Below are positions 1-8,530 of a stretch of 24,238 bases of DNA, one piece after another. Made by a program: the position numbers and the translations under genes. The DNA lies in contig HF998319.1 in the NCBI GenBank assembly GCA_000433735.1, positions 33,999-58,236 on the forward strand. Direction: 5' to 3'. The notes under the pieces were generated by a model. That model did not search any database. It was given only the letters and a program-made list of their open reading frames with translations, and was not told the DNA's origin. The DNA is from Clostridium sp. CAG:167 (GTDB lineage Bacteria; Bacillota; Clostridia; Lachnospirales; Lachnospiraceae). Position 1 is the stretch's first letter. Every line of letters begins with the position of its first letter.

Positions 1-820
1 AAAAGACCGAACTGACCGTCATCATCATAGTCAGATATTTTACCATATAGTTTCTCAGTTTTCTATTCCTGATCTTTGTCAGATCGTATGCATCAATCAT
101 GATCTTTGTGACCCGGATCTGCTGATCGATCCTTCCTATCATTACTTTTTCATTGACTGACTGGTCCTCCCTGCCGATAAAATACCGATACAGATCCACA
201 TCGCAGTAATACATGGTCTTTACATATGGCAGTGGATTGTACACAAAAATATTATCTACATAAAAAGTATGAAGGGGCAGCTGGAGTTTGCAGTCACGGA
301 GCAGCTCTGTACGGTAGATCACCGAATGCATCAGAATGTTTTGGCTCATTTTGAACCGGCCTACATCACTCCATGTAAAAATCTCATTCTGTGGGAAAAC
401 GCCTCCGTAACGGATAGCCTTGTGTTTCTGGAGACTTGGTTTTTCGTAGACATAGTTCGCCAGGAACATGTCCACTCCCTTTCCGTCTTTCACAAACCCT
501 TTCAAAATATCCATTACCTTGATCAGTGCCTGCTCATCAAACCAGTCATCACTGTCCAGCACCTTATAATAAATGCCGGAAGCGTTGGCAAGTCCTGCAT
601 TTACGGCACTGCCGTGGCCGCCGTTTTCTTTGTGGATTGCCTTTATAATGGTAGGATGTTCTGCTGCCAGACGATCTGCGATCTCGGCTGTCTTGTCCGT
701 CGATCCGTCATTGACCAACAAAATCTCTATCTCCTCGCCGCCACACAAAGCTGTTTCTACTGCGTGTTCCATATAACTTTCTGAATTGTAACAAGGTATC
801 GCTACTGTTAATAGTTTCAT
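1..820 (-). CDS. Family 2 glycosyltransferase, C-terminus cut by window edge
   Basis: This is a partial gene: its ATG is at 818-820 and the reading frame stays open to base 1, giving about 273 visible residues. The N-terminus reads MKLLTVAIPCYNSESY, the usual opening beta strand of GT-A fold family 2 enzymes. It is followed by a VNDGSTD nucleotide-binding motif (about residues 36-42) and a DSDD metal-binding motif (89-92). Such enzymes transfer a sugar from a nucleotide-sugar donor to a growing glycan at the cytoplasmic face of the membrane. It lies 12 bases downstream of glf on the same strand, which suggests a shared transcript and a role in a galactofuranose-containing surface polysaccharide. 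The ribosome binding site is a GGAGG-like stretch just upstream. Donor and acceptor cannot be told from the sequence. Confidence 0.9.
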   Translation of the reverse strand, partial: MKLLTVAIPCYNSESYMEHAVETALCGGEEIEILLVNDGSTDKTAEIADRLAAEHPTIIKAIHKENGGHGSAVNAGLANASGIYYKVLDSDDWFDEQALIKVMDILKGFVKDGKGVDMFLANYVYEKPSLQKHKAIRYGGVFPQNEIFTWSDVGRFKMSQNILMHSVIYRTELLRDCKLQLPLHTFYVDNIFVYNPLPYVKTMYYCDVDLYRYFIGREDQSVNEKVMIGRIDQQIRVTKIMIDAYDLTKIRNRKLRNYMVKYLTMMMTVSSVF

Positions 821-832
821 AGAAACCTCCCT

Positions 833-1984
833 TTAATCAATATCTGCCGCCAGTGAAAGTGCTCTCTCCACAATAGCATCTATATTATAATACTTGTACT
901 CTGCCAGACGGCCCAAAAGATAGAATCCAGGAATCTTTGACACCAGTTTTTCATACTGCTCAAACCGCTCCTGGTTTTCCGGATTGTTGATGGCATAGTA
1001 TGGGATCTCGCCCTCTTTGCCGGAATACGGCATCGGATACTCTTTCACAATGGTGGTATCCTTTTTATCTAATTGTCCTGAAAGGTACTTAAATTCCGTA
1101 ATTCTGGTGTAGTCCTCAGACACTGTATAGTTTACCACACCATGGCTCTGATAAAAGGGCTTATCATAGTGTTCAAAGTCAAACCGCAGTGAGCGGTATG
1201 GCAGTCTTCCGTAGCAGCAGTCAAACAACTCGTCCAACGCTCCTGTATAGATTACATTGCCCTCAAACACAGATCCGTCCAGTAACACCGGTGTGTCGCT
1301 GTCCGGCTGGATCGTCAGGATCTTTTTTGCATCACAGTCCAGTCTCAGTTCAATCCCTTCGTAATCTAACATCTGCTCAAAGATCTGTGTATAGCCATCC
1401 TTTGGCATTCCCTGATAGGTATCCTGAAAATACCGGTTGTCCCTGGACAAAAGAACCGGCACTCGTCCGGAAACCGCCGGATCGATCTCTTTGGGCGATT
1501 TGCCCCACTGTTTCATGGTATATTTCAAAAAGATATTCTCATATACATAATCTGCAATTTCCTTTAATTCCGGATTCTCATGGTTCATAAGCTGTAAGAT
1601 CGGCACTCTGGCACCCTTCCCAAACTCACGGATCAAAATTTCTTCCAGATGAGGTGCCCGCTCTCCGAATACCATGGACAAGGTATTGAGATTAAACGGA
1701 ATCGGCAGTTCCTTTCCATAAATATTGCCCACTACCTCATGCCGGTAATCATACCACTTTGTAAAGCGTGACAAATAGTCATACACTTTCTTGCTGTTGG
1801 TATGGAAAATATGAGGGCCATACTGATGGATCAAAATCCCATATTCGTCTTTTCTGTCGTAGCAGTTGCCGCCTACATGACTTCTTTTATCTATTACAAG
1901 TACCTTATGTCCTTTTTTTTCTGCCAATTCTCTGGCTGCAGTTGCTCCTGCAAATCCACAACCAATGACAATGCTGTCATACAT
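833..1984 (-). CDS. glf: UDP-galactopyranose mutase
   Basis: A 383-residue flavoprotein that interconverts UDP-galactopyranose and UDP-galactofuranose in the cytoplasm, supplying Galf for cell-surface glycans. The N-terminal FAD-binding motif G8-C-G-F-A-G13 is present, followed by the family's typical HxYGPHIFHT segment and KYTMKQWG region. The length is normal for the family. The start ATG is preceded by AAAGGAGG with about 10 bases of spacing. The gene lies 49 bases downstream of the pyrimidine-nucleoside phosphorylase and 12 bases upstream of a family 2 glycosyltransferase, all on the minus strand. The glycosyltransferase is its likely functional partner; the phosphorylase is probably only co-transcribed. 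The frame is intact. Confidence 0.96.
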   Translation of the reverse strand: MYDSIVIGCGFAGATAARELAEKKGHKVLVIDKRSHVGGNCYDRKDEYGILIHQYGPHIFHTNSKKVYDYLSRFTKWYDYRHEVVGNIYGKELPIPFNLNTLSMVFGERAPHLEEILIREFGKGARVPILQLMNHENPELKEIADYVYENIFLKYTMKQWGKSPKEIDPAVSGRVPVLLSRDNRYFQDTYQGMPKDGYTQIFEQMLDYEGIELRLDCDAKKILTIQPDSDTPVLLDGSVFEGNVIYTGALDELFDCCYGRLPYRSLRFDFEHYDKPFYQSHGVVNYTVSEDYTRITEFKYLSGQLDKKDTTIVKEYPMPYSGKEGEIPYYAINNPENQERFEQYEKLVSKIPGFYLLGRLAEYKYYNIDAIVERALSLAADID

Positions 1985-2033
1985 TTTACTGGTACCTCCT
2001 TTTCTTTGTTTACACTTTCCTATTCTAACAAAT

Positions 2034-3344
2034 TCAGCGGATAATATCTACTATTAATTGTGGCAATTCCGGCTTTACTTCATCAATCTGGACACTTTCC
2101 AAATACAGTTCACCGGCAGTATCCAGTGACTCTTCCCGGTTTGTGTATAAAACAGCCATCACATCTCCCGGTTCTACATAAGCGCCAATTTTTTTATACA
2201 CCAATATACCGGCACTATAGTCTACCTTGCTGTCCTTTTTCTCTCTTCCGGCCCCCAGCACCCCGGCCGCTACACCGATCTGTTCCGTCTGCATACTGGT
2301 AATATAACCGGCTTTCGGTGCCCTTATTTCTCTGGAAAAAGCAGCTACATCAAAGCGGTCCGGATCCTCTATATAGGAAAGATCTCCCCCCTGATTTTCT
2401 ACCATGGTCTTGAACTTTTCCCAGGCCCGGCCTTTGTTGAGTGCCTCTTCTGCCAGCATTTTCCCACATTCGTAGGTCGTATCTCTGCCCAGCGAGATCA
2501 TCATGCCTGCCAGTGCCGTGGCCACTTCCCTAACATCCGCCGGTCCTCGGTTCTGCAAAACTTCCATAGCTTCTTTCACTTCCAGATTGTTGCCTACCGC
2601 CTGTCCCAGCGGCTCATCCATACTGGTAATGACCGCCACCGTCTCCTTTCCGGCCCCATTTCCGATCGCTACCATCCGTTTGGCCAGTTCCCGGCTGTCT
2701 TTCAGATCTTTGATAAACGCACCGCTTCCCGTAGTCACATCCAGCACGATCTTATCACTGCCTGCTGCCAGTTTTTTACTCATAATAGAAGCTGCGATCA
2801 AAGGAATACTTTCTACTGTAGCTGTCACATCCCGCAGTGCATATAAAAGTTTGTCTGCCGGCGCCAGATTCCCTGTCTGGCCAATGACACTGAGCCCCTT
2901 TGTCTTGACCGCTTCAAAAAAGTCTTTCTGGCTCAGGTCAATGCGAAAGCCGGGTATAGATTCCAGTTTATCCAGCGTGCCTCCGGTAAAACCAAGCCCC
3001 CTGCCACTCATTTTCGCCACCGGTACACCACAGGCTGCCACTACAGGCCCCAGAACGAGCGTGATCTTATCTCCTACCCCTCCTGTAGAATGTTTGTCCA
3101 CAATGATACCCGGGATTGGAGAAAGATCTACTACATCACCGGAATCCCGCATCACCAGTGTCAGAGTGGTCAGTTCTCTATCATTCATTCCCTGAAAATA
3201 AATAGCCATCAGCATCGCTGCCATCTGATAATCCGGTATCTGCCCTGACACATATTCCTCGATCATCTGCTTTATTTCGGCGTCACTTAATTCTCCTCCC
3301 TGTCTCTTCCGGTGAATCCAGTCTACAAATCTTGCGGTACCCAT
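2034..3344 (-). CDS. pdp: Pyrimidine-nucleoside phosphorylase
   Basis: A 436-residue cytoplasmic enzyme that phosphorolyses uridine, thymidine and deoxyuridine to the free base and (deoxy)ribose-1-phosphate, for pyrimidine salvage. The family signature is present: KHSTGGVGDK (residues 84-93, phosphate binding) and the following VAKMSGRGLGFTGGTLDKLES stretch. The reading frame is open 17 codons further upstream, but the ATG at 3342-3344 is preferred: it has GGAAGGGA about 8 bases upstream, and the protein then begins MGTARFVDWI, like other family members. A thymidine phosphorylase (deoA) label is possible, but the length and N-terminal sequence fit the Gram-positive Pdp type. No strong promoter is visible in the gap upstream. 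Confidence 0.95.
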   Translation of the reverse strand: MGTARFVDWIHRKRQGGELSDAEIKQMIEEYVSGQIPDYQMAAMLMAIYFQGMNDRELTTLTLVMRDSGDVVDLSPIPGIIVDKHSTGGVGDKITLVLGPVVAACGVPVAKMSGRGLGFTGGTLDKLESIPGFRIDLSQKDFFEAVKTKGLSVIGQTGNLAPADKLLYALRDVTATVESIPLIAASIMSKKLAAGSDKIVLDVTTGSGAFIKDLKDSRELAKRMVAIGNGAGKETVAVITSMDEPLGQAVGNNLEVKEAMEVLQNRGPADVREVATALAGMMISLGRDTTYECGKMLAEEALNKGRAWEKFKTMVENQGGDLSYIEDPDRFDVAAFSREIRAPKAGYITSMQTEQIGVAAGVLGAGREKKDSKVDYSAGILVYKKIGAYVEPGDVMAVLYTNREESLDTAGELYLESVQIDEVKPELPQLIVDIIR

Positions 3345-3388
3345 AATGATCCCTTCCTTCCCATCGAATATAAACCCTGATACACAGA

Positions 3389-3423
3389 AGAGCACCTTCT
3401 ATGAAATCCATATCTGGTGCTCT
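3389..3423 (-). other. Inverted repeat between the Ig-like gene and pdp
   Basis: AGAGCACC (3389-3396) and GGTGCTCT (3416-3423) form a perfect 8-bp stem. A short inner TATG/CATA pairing makes a hairpin just downstream of the Ig-like gene stop. There is no run of T after it on the minus strand, so it may be a weak terminator, a processing site or an mRNA-stabilising stem rather than a classical intrinsic terminator. Confidence 0.45.
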
Positions 3424-3438
3424 CCTCCATCGTTTCTT

Positions 3439-4149
3439 TTAATCTTCATCCGGCTTTACTGTAATAACACAAACTGCCTTCTTCTTGCTTCCATCTGTGG
3501 TTTTTACAGTTACCTTTGCCTTACCGGTTCCTACCATGGTAACAGTACCATTGGCATCTACAGTAATGACTTTCTTATTTGAACTGCTCCATTTTACTTT
3601 CTGATTGGTTGCATTGGATGGTGTAACTTTGTAATCTAACTGATAGGTGTTATCCGCATCTTCATACAATACTGCGTCATCCTCGTCCTCATCACTATCG
3701 TCCTCATCCGAACTGGTATCCATATACAGTGTGAGTTTTTTCTTCATAGAAATCTTTTTCACCAAAATATTTTTCTTGGCTACTACAACGGTGATGGTCA
3801 CTTTCTTTTTCGGGTTTGCCTTGGATTTCACGGTAATCTTGGTTTTCCCCAGTTTCTTCGCCTTGATCACACCTGTTTTGCTGACGGATGCAACGGCTGA
3901 CTTCGAACTTTTGAAAGTCACTTTTTTGCTGGCTTTGCTTCCCTTTTTCAGTACAAGCGCAATAGAAAGTTTTACTTTCTTTCCTTTACCGATGGTAATC
4001 TTTTTGGATTTGACGTTGGTAATTTTTACTGCCTTTACACCAGTGTCCTTTTTAGCCTGCACCGGCACAGTAAAAAAACCAAACGAATAGGTCATCATCA
4101 CTGCCAGAGCCAATATACAGGCAATTCCTTTTAATGCGTTTTTCTTCAT
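3439..4149 (-). CDS. Secreted protein with bacterial Ig-like (Big2) domains
   Basis: A 236-residue exported protein. The N-terminus has a lysine-rich start, a hydrophobic core (IACILALAVMMTYSFGFF) and VQA near residue 31, consistent with Sec signal peptidase cleavage. The mature part contains two bacterial Ig-like group 2 units (about residues 40-128 and 150-232), marked by AVASVSKTGVIKAKKLGKTKITV and the similar KKVITVDANGTVTMVGTGKAKVTV. They are separated by a strongly acidic linker (SSDEDDSDEDEDD, about 147-159). The rest is very lysine-rich. No LPxTG motif, TM anchor or catalytic domain is seen, so it may bind the wall by charge. Its ATG has GAGGGGG 7 bases upstream, and it has its own promoter inside the end of the kinase gene. 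Its function is not evident. Confidence 0.85.
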   Translation of the reverse strand: MKKNALKGIACILALAVMMTYSFGFFTVPVQAKKDTGVKAVKITNVKSKKITIGKGKKVKLSIALVLKKGSKASKKVTFKSSKSAVASVSKTGVIKAKKLGKTKITVKSKANPKKKVTITVVVAKKNILVKKISMKKKLTLYMDTSSDEDDSDEDEDDAVLYEDADNTYQLDYKVTPSNATNQKVKWSSSNKKVITVDANGTVTMVGTGKAKVTVKTTDGSKKKAVCVITVKPDED

Positions 4150-4188
4150 AGAAAACCCCCTCTCAAACGGTCTAAAATTACTGCTTTT

Positions 4189-4217
4189 ATTGTACCATTA
4201 AGATCGAGGTTTTTCAA
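4189..4217 (-). promoter_or_regulatory. Promoter for the Ig-like protein gene
   Basis: Read on the minus strand: TTGAAA (4212-4217), a 17-base spacer, then TACAAT (4189-4194) preceded by TGG as an extended -10. It overlaps the last codons of the upstream sensor kinase gene and lies about 40 bases from the Ig-like gene ATG. This suggests the Ig-like gene can be expressed independently of the signalling operon. Confidence 0.7.
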
Positions 4218-6123
4218 CCACATTAAGGCATTTTTGTGGCAGTACGAGCCGCACCCGAAAGACTCCGCCGTCTCCCTGCCATTCCATCACGCCATTCCAC
4301 TTTTCCACCACCAGTCTGGCAGATCTGGTTCCGATCCCCATTCCTTCATGTTTGGTAGACCGGAATCCCTTTTTCTCTGATAAAAGTTGCTGATCATAAC
4401 TGTTTTCAATGCAGGCTATGATCTGGTTTCCCTGATCCTGGATCTGCACCTTTATATAACCATCCTCTTTCCGTTTTCTGGCTGCCTCCCAGGCATTTTC
4501 CAGAAGGTTTCCAAACAAAATAGTAAAATCTGTGTCCTCCATCTCGATCTCCTCCGGCAGGTCTGCCGCGCACTCAAACCGGATCTTATGCCGGCCGCAC
4601 AAAGACTGATAATATTTTAACAATGCGTCGGCTAACATATTCCTACACAAAATGATACGCCCCTTCTGTTCTTCTGCCCCCATATACTTCTGCAGGTATT
4701 CCTTGGCAAGGGATATATCCTGCTGCTGGAGATAGGAAGCCAGGGTCTGCATATGATGGCGGTGGTCATGGCGCATCCGTACCATTTCATCAATTCTGTC
4801 GTTCAGTTCTCTATAATGGGTCTTCTGCATCTCAATCTGGGTTGCCAGATAATGTGTTTCCTGCCTCAGGATCAGACTGGCACGGTAAGTCCCGGCCAGA
4901 TCCTTCGCTAGTTCATAACCAATGGAAAGCACCAGCATAAACAGACCGATTTCCTGGAACCATCCTCCATAGATAGGTTCATAGCCCGGATACATCCGGT
5001 CTGCCACCAAAGATGCACCAAACAACACTGTCCCCACAAGCAGAACCGGCGTCTTGCACACCTCGTTGCGGTACGCTCGGAAGGCCTGATACAGCAGACA
5101 GAGCGCACAACCTGTTTTATATAAGAATAAAAGAAGGGCATAGATCTGTCCAAATCTGGCATTTCCCGCACCAAACATAAAAAACACACCGGCAAGCACC
5201 ATTCCCCCGGACAAGATCACTGTTTCCACCCGGATCAGTCTTTGAGGAAGTTTCACAATTTTTCCCTGAAGCCTTGCGATCAGAGGATACACCCCCATAA
5301 GGCACACTACTTCCAGCACATACCAGGGCCGTACCGGCCAGGTTCCGTATGAGAAAAACACCGGATAACAGGAGACAAGAAAGCACACACCGCACACAGC
5401 CGCAAATCCATAAGCATATGTCTGCTTCAGCTGCCATGCGAAAAATAGAGAAAACACACCCAGAAGTACCATGATGGTAAGGTAAGCCCCTGTCATCAAA
5501 AGCCTGGTAGACAGGTATTTTTCTATCACCGGCGTCTTCCCAAACGCGGGCGGATACACCATACCGCTGTAAACATGGGAATAGTTGGTAACGATCATGG
5601 TGATATGAAGAGTTCCGCTGGCCGTAAAGGATATGGTCTGGTTTCCCACTTCATCCCGGTAGTTTTCCGGATCCGGATTTCCCAGGGTCAGTGCCTTGGT
5701 ATCATTCAGATACAGCGTGTAGGCAGAAAAAACTTCCGGCATATACAGCGTGTATGTAGCCGGTGTCTCCGGCAGGGACAAGGTCAGACGGTAGGTACAG
5801 CTTCCCTGGGTCTCCCTTTCCGGATCCCCATAACTGAAATTGGCATAAGACCCCAACGTGATATAACTGCCGTTTTCCACACTGCCCTTTTCAAAATCCT
5901 CCGGCGTATACTGTTTATCCGGATAACAGTTCCACTGATGGGCCAAAAACAAAGGTTTATCCTGATTCAGGGTTCCTTCGTCCAGAAAAACCACGCCTCC
6001 CATAGGATAAACCATTGTATTCTCATATTTGTTGTTGTAATGATATAAAAAAGCAGCCACTGCTATAAACAATCCAAAGGATACAAGCAAAAAAGCCGCC
6101 GCCTGCACAAGTCTGGATCTCAT
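4198..6123 (-). CDS. GHKL sensor histidine kinase with extracytoplasmic sensor and multi-TM module
   Basis: A 641-residue membrane kinase. It has one N-terminal TM segment (about residues 5-28), then an extracellular beta-rich domain (about 30-205). Next is a block of about seven hydrophobic segments (about 215-420), the layout of 7TMR-DISM receptors. The cytoplasmic kinase part starts with RHDHRHHM (about 452-459), whose H in the HD pair is the expected phospho-acceptor. An N-box LLENAWEAA (about 541-549) and a G-box GMGIGTRSA (about 595-603) follow, as in AgrC/ComD-like GHKL kinases (HATPase_c_5). The ATG at 6121-6123 is chosen over a longer frame because AAAGGAAA precedes it and it starts 1 base after the upstream stop. 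It is the probable partner of the LytTR regulator encoded first in the operon. The ligand is unknown. Confidence 0.9.
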   Translation of the reverse strand: MRSRLVQAAAFLLVSFGLFIAVAAFLYHYNNKYENTMVYPMGGVVFLDEGTLNQDKPLFLAHQWNCYPDKQYTPEDFEKGSVENGSYITLGSYANFSYGDPERETQGSCTYRLTLSLPETPATYTLYMPEVFSAYTLYLNDTKALTLGNPDPENYRDEVGNQTISFTASGTLHITMIVTNYSHVYSGMVYPPAFGKTPVIEKYLSTRLLMTGAYLTIMVLLGVFSLFFAWQLKQTYAYGFAAVCGVCFLVSCYPVFFSYGTWPVRPWYVLEVVCLMGVYPLIARLQGKIVKLPQRLIRVETVILSGGMVLAGVFFMFGAGNARFGQIYALLLFLYKTGCALCLLYQAFRAYRNEVCKTPVLLVGTVLFGASLVADRMYPGYEPIYGGWFQEIGLFMLVLSIGYELAKDLAGTYRASLILRQETHYLATQIEMQKTHYRELNDRIDEMVRMRHDHRHHMQTLASYLQQQDISLAKEYLQKYMGAEEQKGRIILCRNMLADALLKYYQSLCGRHKIRFECAADLPEEIEMEDTDFTILFGNLLENAWEAARKRKEDGYIKVQIQDQGNQIIACIENSYDQQLLSEKKGFRSTKHEGMGIGTRSARLVVEKWNGVMEWQGDGGVFRVRLVLPQKCLNVVEKPRS

Positions 6124-6124
6124 A

Positions 6125-7690
6125 TCACAGTTTCCTTTCTTTTCTGCGGTACACAAAGCATCCCAGAGATCCCAGGGCAATTCCCGCCAGTATGATCATC
6201 ACCGGCAATGGCACGGTGTTGCTTCTCAATTTCTGAGGAGAAACGGAACTAGGGATCTTGTAATTTCCTGTCTGGCTCACCGACACCGGAACCATATCCA
6301 CATTCTGCTTCCATGTAAAACGGCTGCCGGGGATTTTTGTAATTTCTTTTTCTCCTTTAAAGATCCGGATAGAAACACCGTCTCCCTGTCTTCTCTCTAT
6401 CACAACCCGGAGCAGTTCCGTATCTTTTAGCCCGAGCGACAAAAGGAATTTAGTCGGTATCTCCAGTTTTACCATATCCTGATCAAAAGGCATCCACACC
6501 GGATGGGACGCAGCCATCAGCCGCAGTCTTTTTCCTGTAATGGCTGTCGTATCACCCCGGATCGTCTCCACCTTGGTAGTTTCCTCCGCATGCACGATCT
6601 TGCTATCGTCCTTTTTGCTGTAGGAAGTTACTTTGCCGGATTGTTTTTTTGCTGCTGCCGTTTTCTTTTTCTCTACTTCCACTTCCTTGGTAGTAGTGAT
6701 TCCCTGCACTTCGCCTTGCTCTTCGACTTTCGTCTGCCGGGTCATCTTCTGCTTTTTTTGTTTCTGGCTGTCTGTTTTTTCTTCTGTCTCTGTTTTCTTT
6801 GTCTCGCTCTTCACAGAAGGAGCCACTGTCTGTGAAACTGTTGTGTCAACTTTTTTCACATTGTCCTGCTTCTGCTCTTCTGTCTTTTCCGGCTCTGATA
6901 CCACCGGACTAATCAGCACCCGGTCATCTTCTTCTCCTGATACAAAGTCTCCGCCATCCCGGTCTCCTTCAATCGGACAGGTGCAGACACCCCTTTCTTC
7001 TCTCGCCAGACAGAGGATGTTGGACTCTACGCCCTCATTCACAAATTTAATATACAAATACTCCTCTTTCCGGCAAAACTCTGCTGAGAGCATAATTGCA
7101 TCCGGTGCCGGGTTCATCTCTCCACAGGCTTCCATGATCTGCCAGTCGGCTTTTCCCAATTCTTTGTATGTAAGAGGAGTATCGGAATAACAATACTCCG
7201 CCTTCATGCTTTCAAGGGTAGTAAAGTTGTACAGATAACTCAATGACACCTGAAATTGTGAATTATAAGTAGGAAACACCTCAAATTTTGCCGGATCCGA
7301 CACACATACCGGGATGTCATACTCTTCTTTATACTCTTTGGACAACATATACTGTGTATGGTCATACTCAAGGACTGCCTTCATTACATAAGTTCCTTTT
7401 TTTGACATATCCACCTGAGAAAAATCATAAGACACATAGATCTCAGTGCTTTCATCTCCATCCCGGCACACTGCGTACATAGGGTATCCGTCAAATCCTG
7501 TCACCCAATCCTCCAGTTCATTGGATCCTTCTCTGACCATCACAGGCATCGTCAATATATCCAGATCATAAATCTCTGTAATGCATCGCCTCGCGTCTTC
7601 CATTGCTTCTGCTTTGTTTCCCATTCCGGACAAAATCCACATAACTGTCAAAATTCCCAGTAGTGCTATATGTTTTATACCATTTTTCAT
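6125..7690 (-). CDS. Membrane-anchored extracellular protein of unknown function, encoded between regulator and kinase
   Basis: A 521-residue protein that I do not recognise. It has a signal peptide (hydrophobic IALLGILTVMWILSG, AEA near residue 30) and an extracellular region (about 32-235). A long Lys/Glu/Thr/Gln-rich low-complexity stretch (about 265-375) follows, then a second folded region (about 390-480). A C-terminal TM helix (about 496-513) ends in RRKERKL, giving a type I anchor with the bulk outside. The gene starts 6 bases after the regulator stop and ends 1 base before the kinase start, so all three are likely made together. A role as ligand-binding or accessory sensor protein for the kinase is inference from position only. 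The ATG at 7688-7690 has AAAGGAG upstream; a TTG immediately before it is a less likely start. Confidence 0.85.
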   Translation of the reverse strand: MKNGIKHIALLGILTVMWILSGMGNKAEAMEDARRCITEIYDLDILTMPVMVREGSNELEDWVTGFDGYPMYAVCRDGDESTEIYVSYDFSQVDMSKKGTYVMKAVLEYDHTQYMLSKEYKEEYDIPVCVSDPAKFEVFPTYNSQFQVSLSYLYNFTTLESMKAEYCYSDTPLTYKELGKADWQIMEACGEMNPAPDAIMLSAEFCRKEEYLYIKFVNEGVESNILCLAREERGVCTCPIEGDRDGGDFVSGEEDDRVLISPVVSEPEKTEEQKQDNVKKVDTTVSQTVAPSVKSETKKTETEEKTDSQKQKKQKMTRQTKVEEQGEVQGITTTKEVEVEKKKTAAAKKQSGKVTSYSKKDDSKIVHAEETTKVETIRGDTTAITGKRLRLMAASHPVWMPFDQDMVKLEIPTKFLLSLGLKDTELLRVVIERRQGDGVSIRIFKGEKEITKIPGSRFTWKQNVDMVPVSVSQTGNYKIPSSVSPQKLRSNTVPLPVMIILAGIALGSLGCFVYRRKERKL

Positions 7691-7696
7691 CAAACT

Positions 7697-8416
7697 TCAC
7701 TCCTTTGATCCCAGGGAAAAATCTAAATACTGCCGTTTTGCCTGAGCCATATTCCGTCTGCTGATAGGAACCGCCTCGCCATTGTCCAGAATAAACGCAT
7801 CCTTTTCCATCCCCGTCACATGGGAAAGATTTACAACAATTCCCTTGGAACAACAGCAGAATCTAGAATCATTTTCCAACGGCGCCACCGTCTTTTGAAA
7901 ATTAATGGCTGAAGACTGCTTCCACACTTTGTTCTTCATATGTACTTCTGTAGTTCTCATCACCGAGGATAAAAAATACAGATCCCTGTAGGGTACAAAT
8001 ACCCTGGTCCGGTCTACCATCAATGGCAGTTTTCTCTCTCCCTTCTGAAACCGGTCCATAAAAACAGAAAGAGTCTGCTCTAATTTGGCCTGATCCACAG
8101 GTTTTAACAGATACCGGAACGCACCTACTTCATATCCCTCCAGCGCATAGTCCATACTGGTAGTAAGAAAGATCACAGGACACCGGCTGCCATCTGCTGC
8201 CATCTGTCTCGCCACTTCCATACCTGTCAGTTCTTTCATAAAAATATCCAAAAAAACAAGGTCATACTCTGAATCCGTCGTTCTTTGTAAAAAAGCCTCT
8301 CCCGACTCATACACATCCATGGCCAGATCCATTCCGACCGATTCAAAATAACGCTCCAACAAATCCCCTAAACTGCACCGATCCGACTCCAGATCATCTA
8401 CAATGGCAATATGCAT
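7697..8416 (-). CDS. LytTR-family response regulator
   Basis: A 239-residue two-component regulator. The receiver domain (about 1-125) has the acidic pair D7-D8, the phospho-acceptor D57 (VFLDIF), T85 and K105 (LLKPVD). The LytTR DNA-binding domain (about 134-235) begins at LPLMVDRTRVFVPYRDL and contains the typical LSHVTGMEKDAFILDNGEAVPISRR end. It is like AgrA, VirR or LytR in architecture. The ATG at 8414-8416 is chosen because the protein then opens with MHIAIVDDLE and AAGGAGG lies 5 bases upstream; the frame extends 10 codons further without a better site. It is the first gene of an operon with the surface protein and the GHKL kinase, and is read from a strong promoter. It probably acts on the divergent intergenic region (inference). 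Confidence 0.94.
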   Translation of the reverse strand: MHIAIVDDLESDRCSLGDLLERYFESVGMDLAMDVYESGEAFLQRTTDSEYDLVFLDIFMKELTGMEVARQMAADGSRCPVIFLTTSMDYALEGYEVGAFRYLLKPVDQAKLEQTLSVFMDRFQKGERKLPLMVDRTRVFVPYRDLYFLSSVMRTTEVHMKNKVWKQSSAINFQKTVAPLENDSRFCCCSKGIVVNLSHVTGMEKDAFILDNGEAVPISRRNMAQAKRQYLDFSLGSKE

Positions 8417-8461
8417 GGCATCCTCCTTGTCTCGCTGCTTCAACATGTATTCCTATAGAAA

Positions 8462-8490
8462 ATTTTATCAAACCACCTCCGGACGGTCAA
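8462..8490 (-). promoter_or_regulatory. Promoter of the regulator/surface protein/kinase operon
   Basis: On the minus strand, TTGACC (8485-8490) and TAAAAT (8462-8467) are separated by 17 bases, a good sigma-A type match. The expected start lies about 40 bases upstream of the response regulator ATG. Confidence 0.75.
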
Positions 8491-8530
8491 GCAATTTTTC
8501 TTTTTTCTTAACAATTTTGAAACAATTCTT
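8490..8530. promoter_or_regulatory. Direct repeats between divergent promoters, candidate LytTR-regulator operator
   Basis: Three copies of a CAATT core lie at 8492, 8512 and 8523. The last two are within near-identical AACAATT units 11 bases apart, one helical turn. On the minus strand the middle copy reads ATTGTTAAG, which resembles the ACAGTTAAG-type 9-mer bound by AgrA-like LytTR proteins (GTT core and the final AAG match). The repeats sit upstream of both divergent -35 regions, or overlap them. Binding is inferred, not shown. Confidence 0.4.

Noticed and set aside
269..784. Open frame of 171 codons on the plus strand
   Set aside because: It is antisense to the glycosyltransferase, whose minus-strand frame carries the VNDGSTD and DSDD motifs.
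2503..3195. Open frame of 230 codons on the plus strand
   Set aside because: It is antisense to pyrimidine-nucleoside phosphorylase and is a Ser/Pro/Thr-rich shadow translation.
8490..8530. CRISPR-like short repeats
   Set aside because: The repeat cores are only about 5-7 bases, with spacing of 11 and 20 bases and no spacer units; an operator is a better reading.
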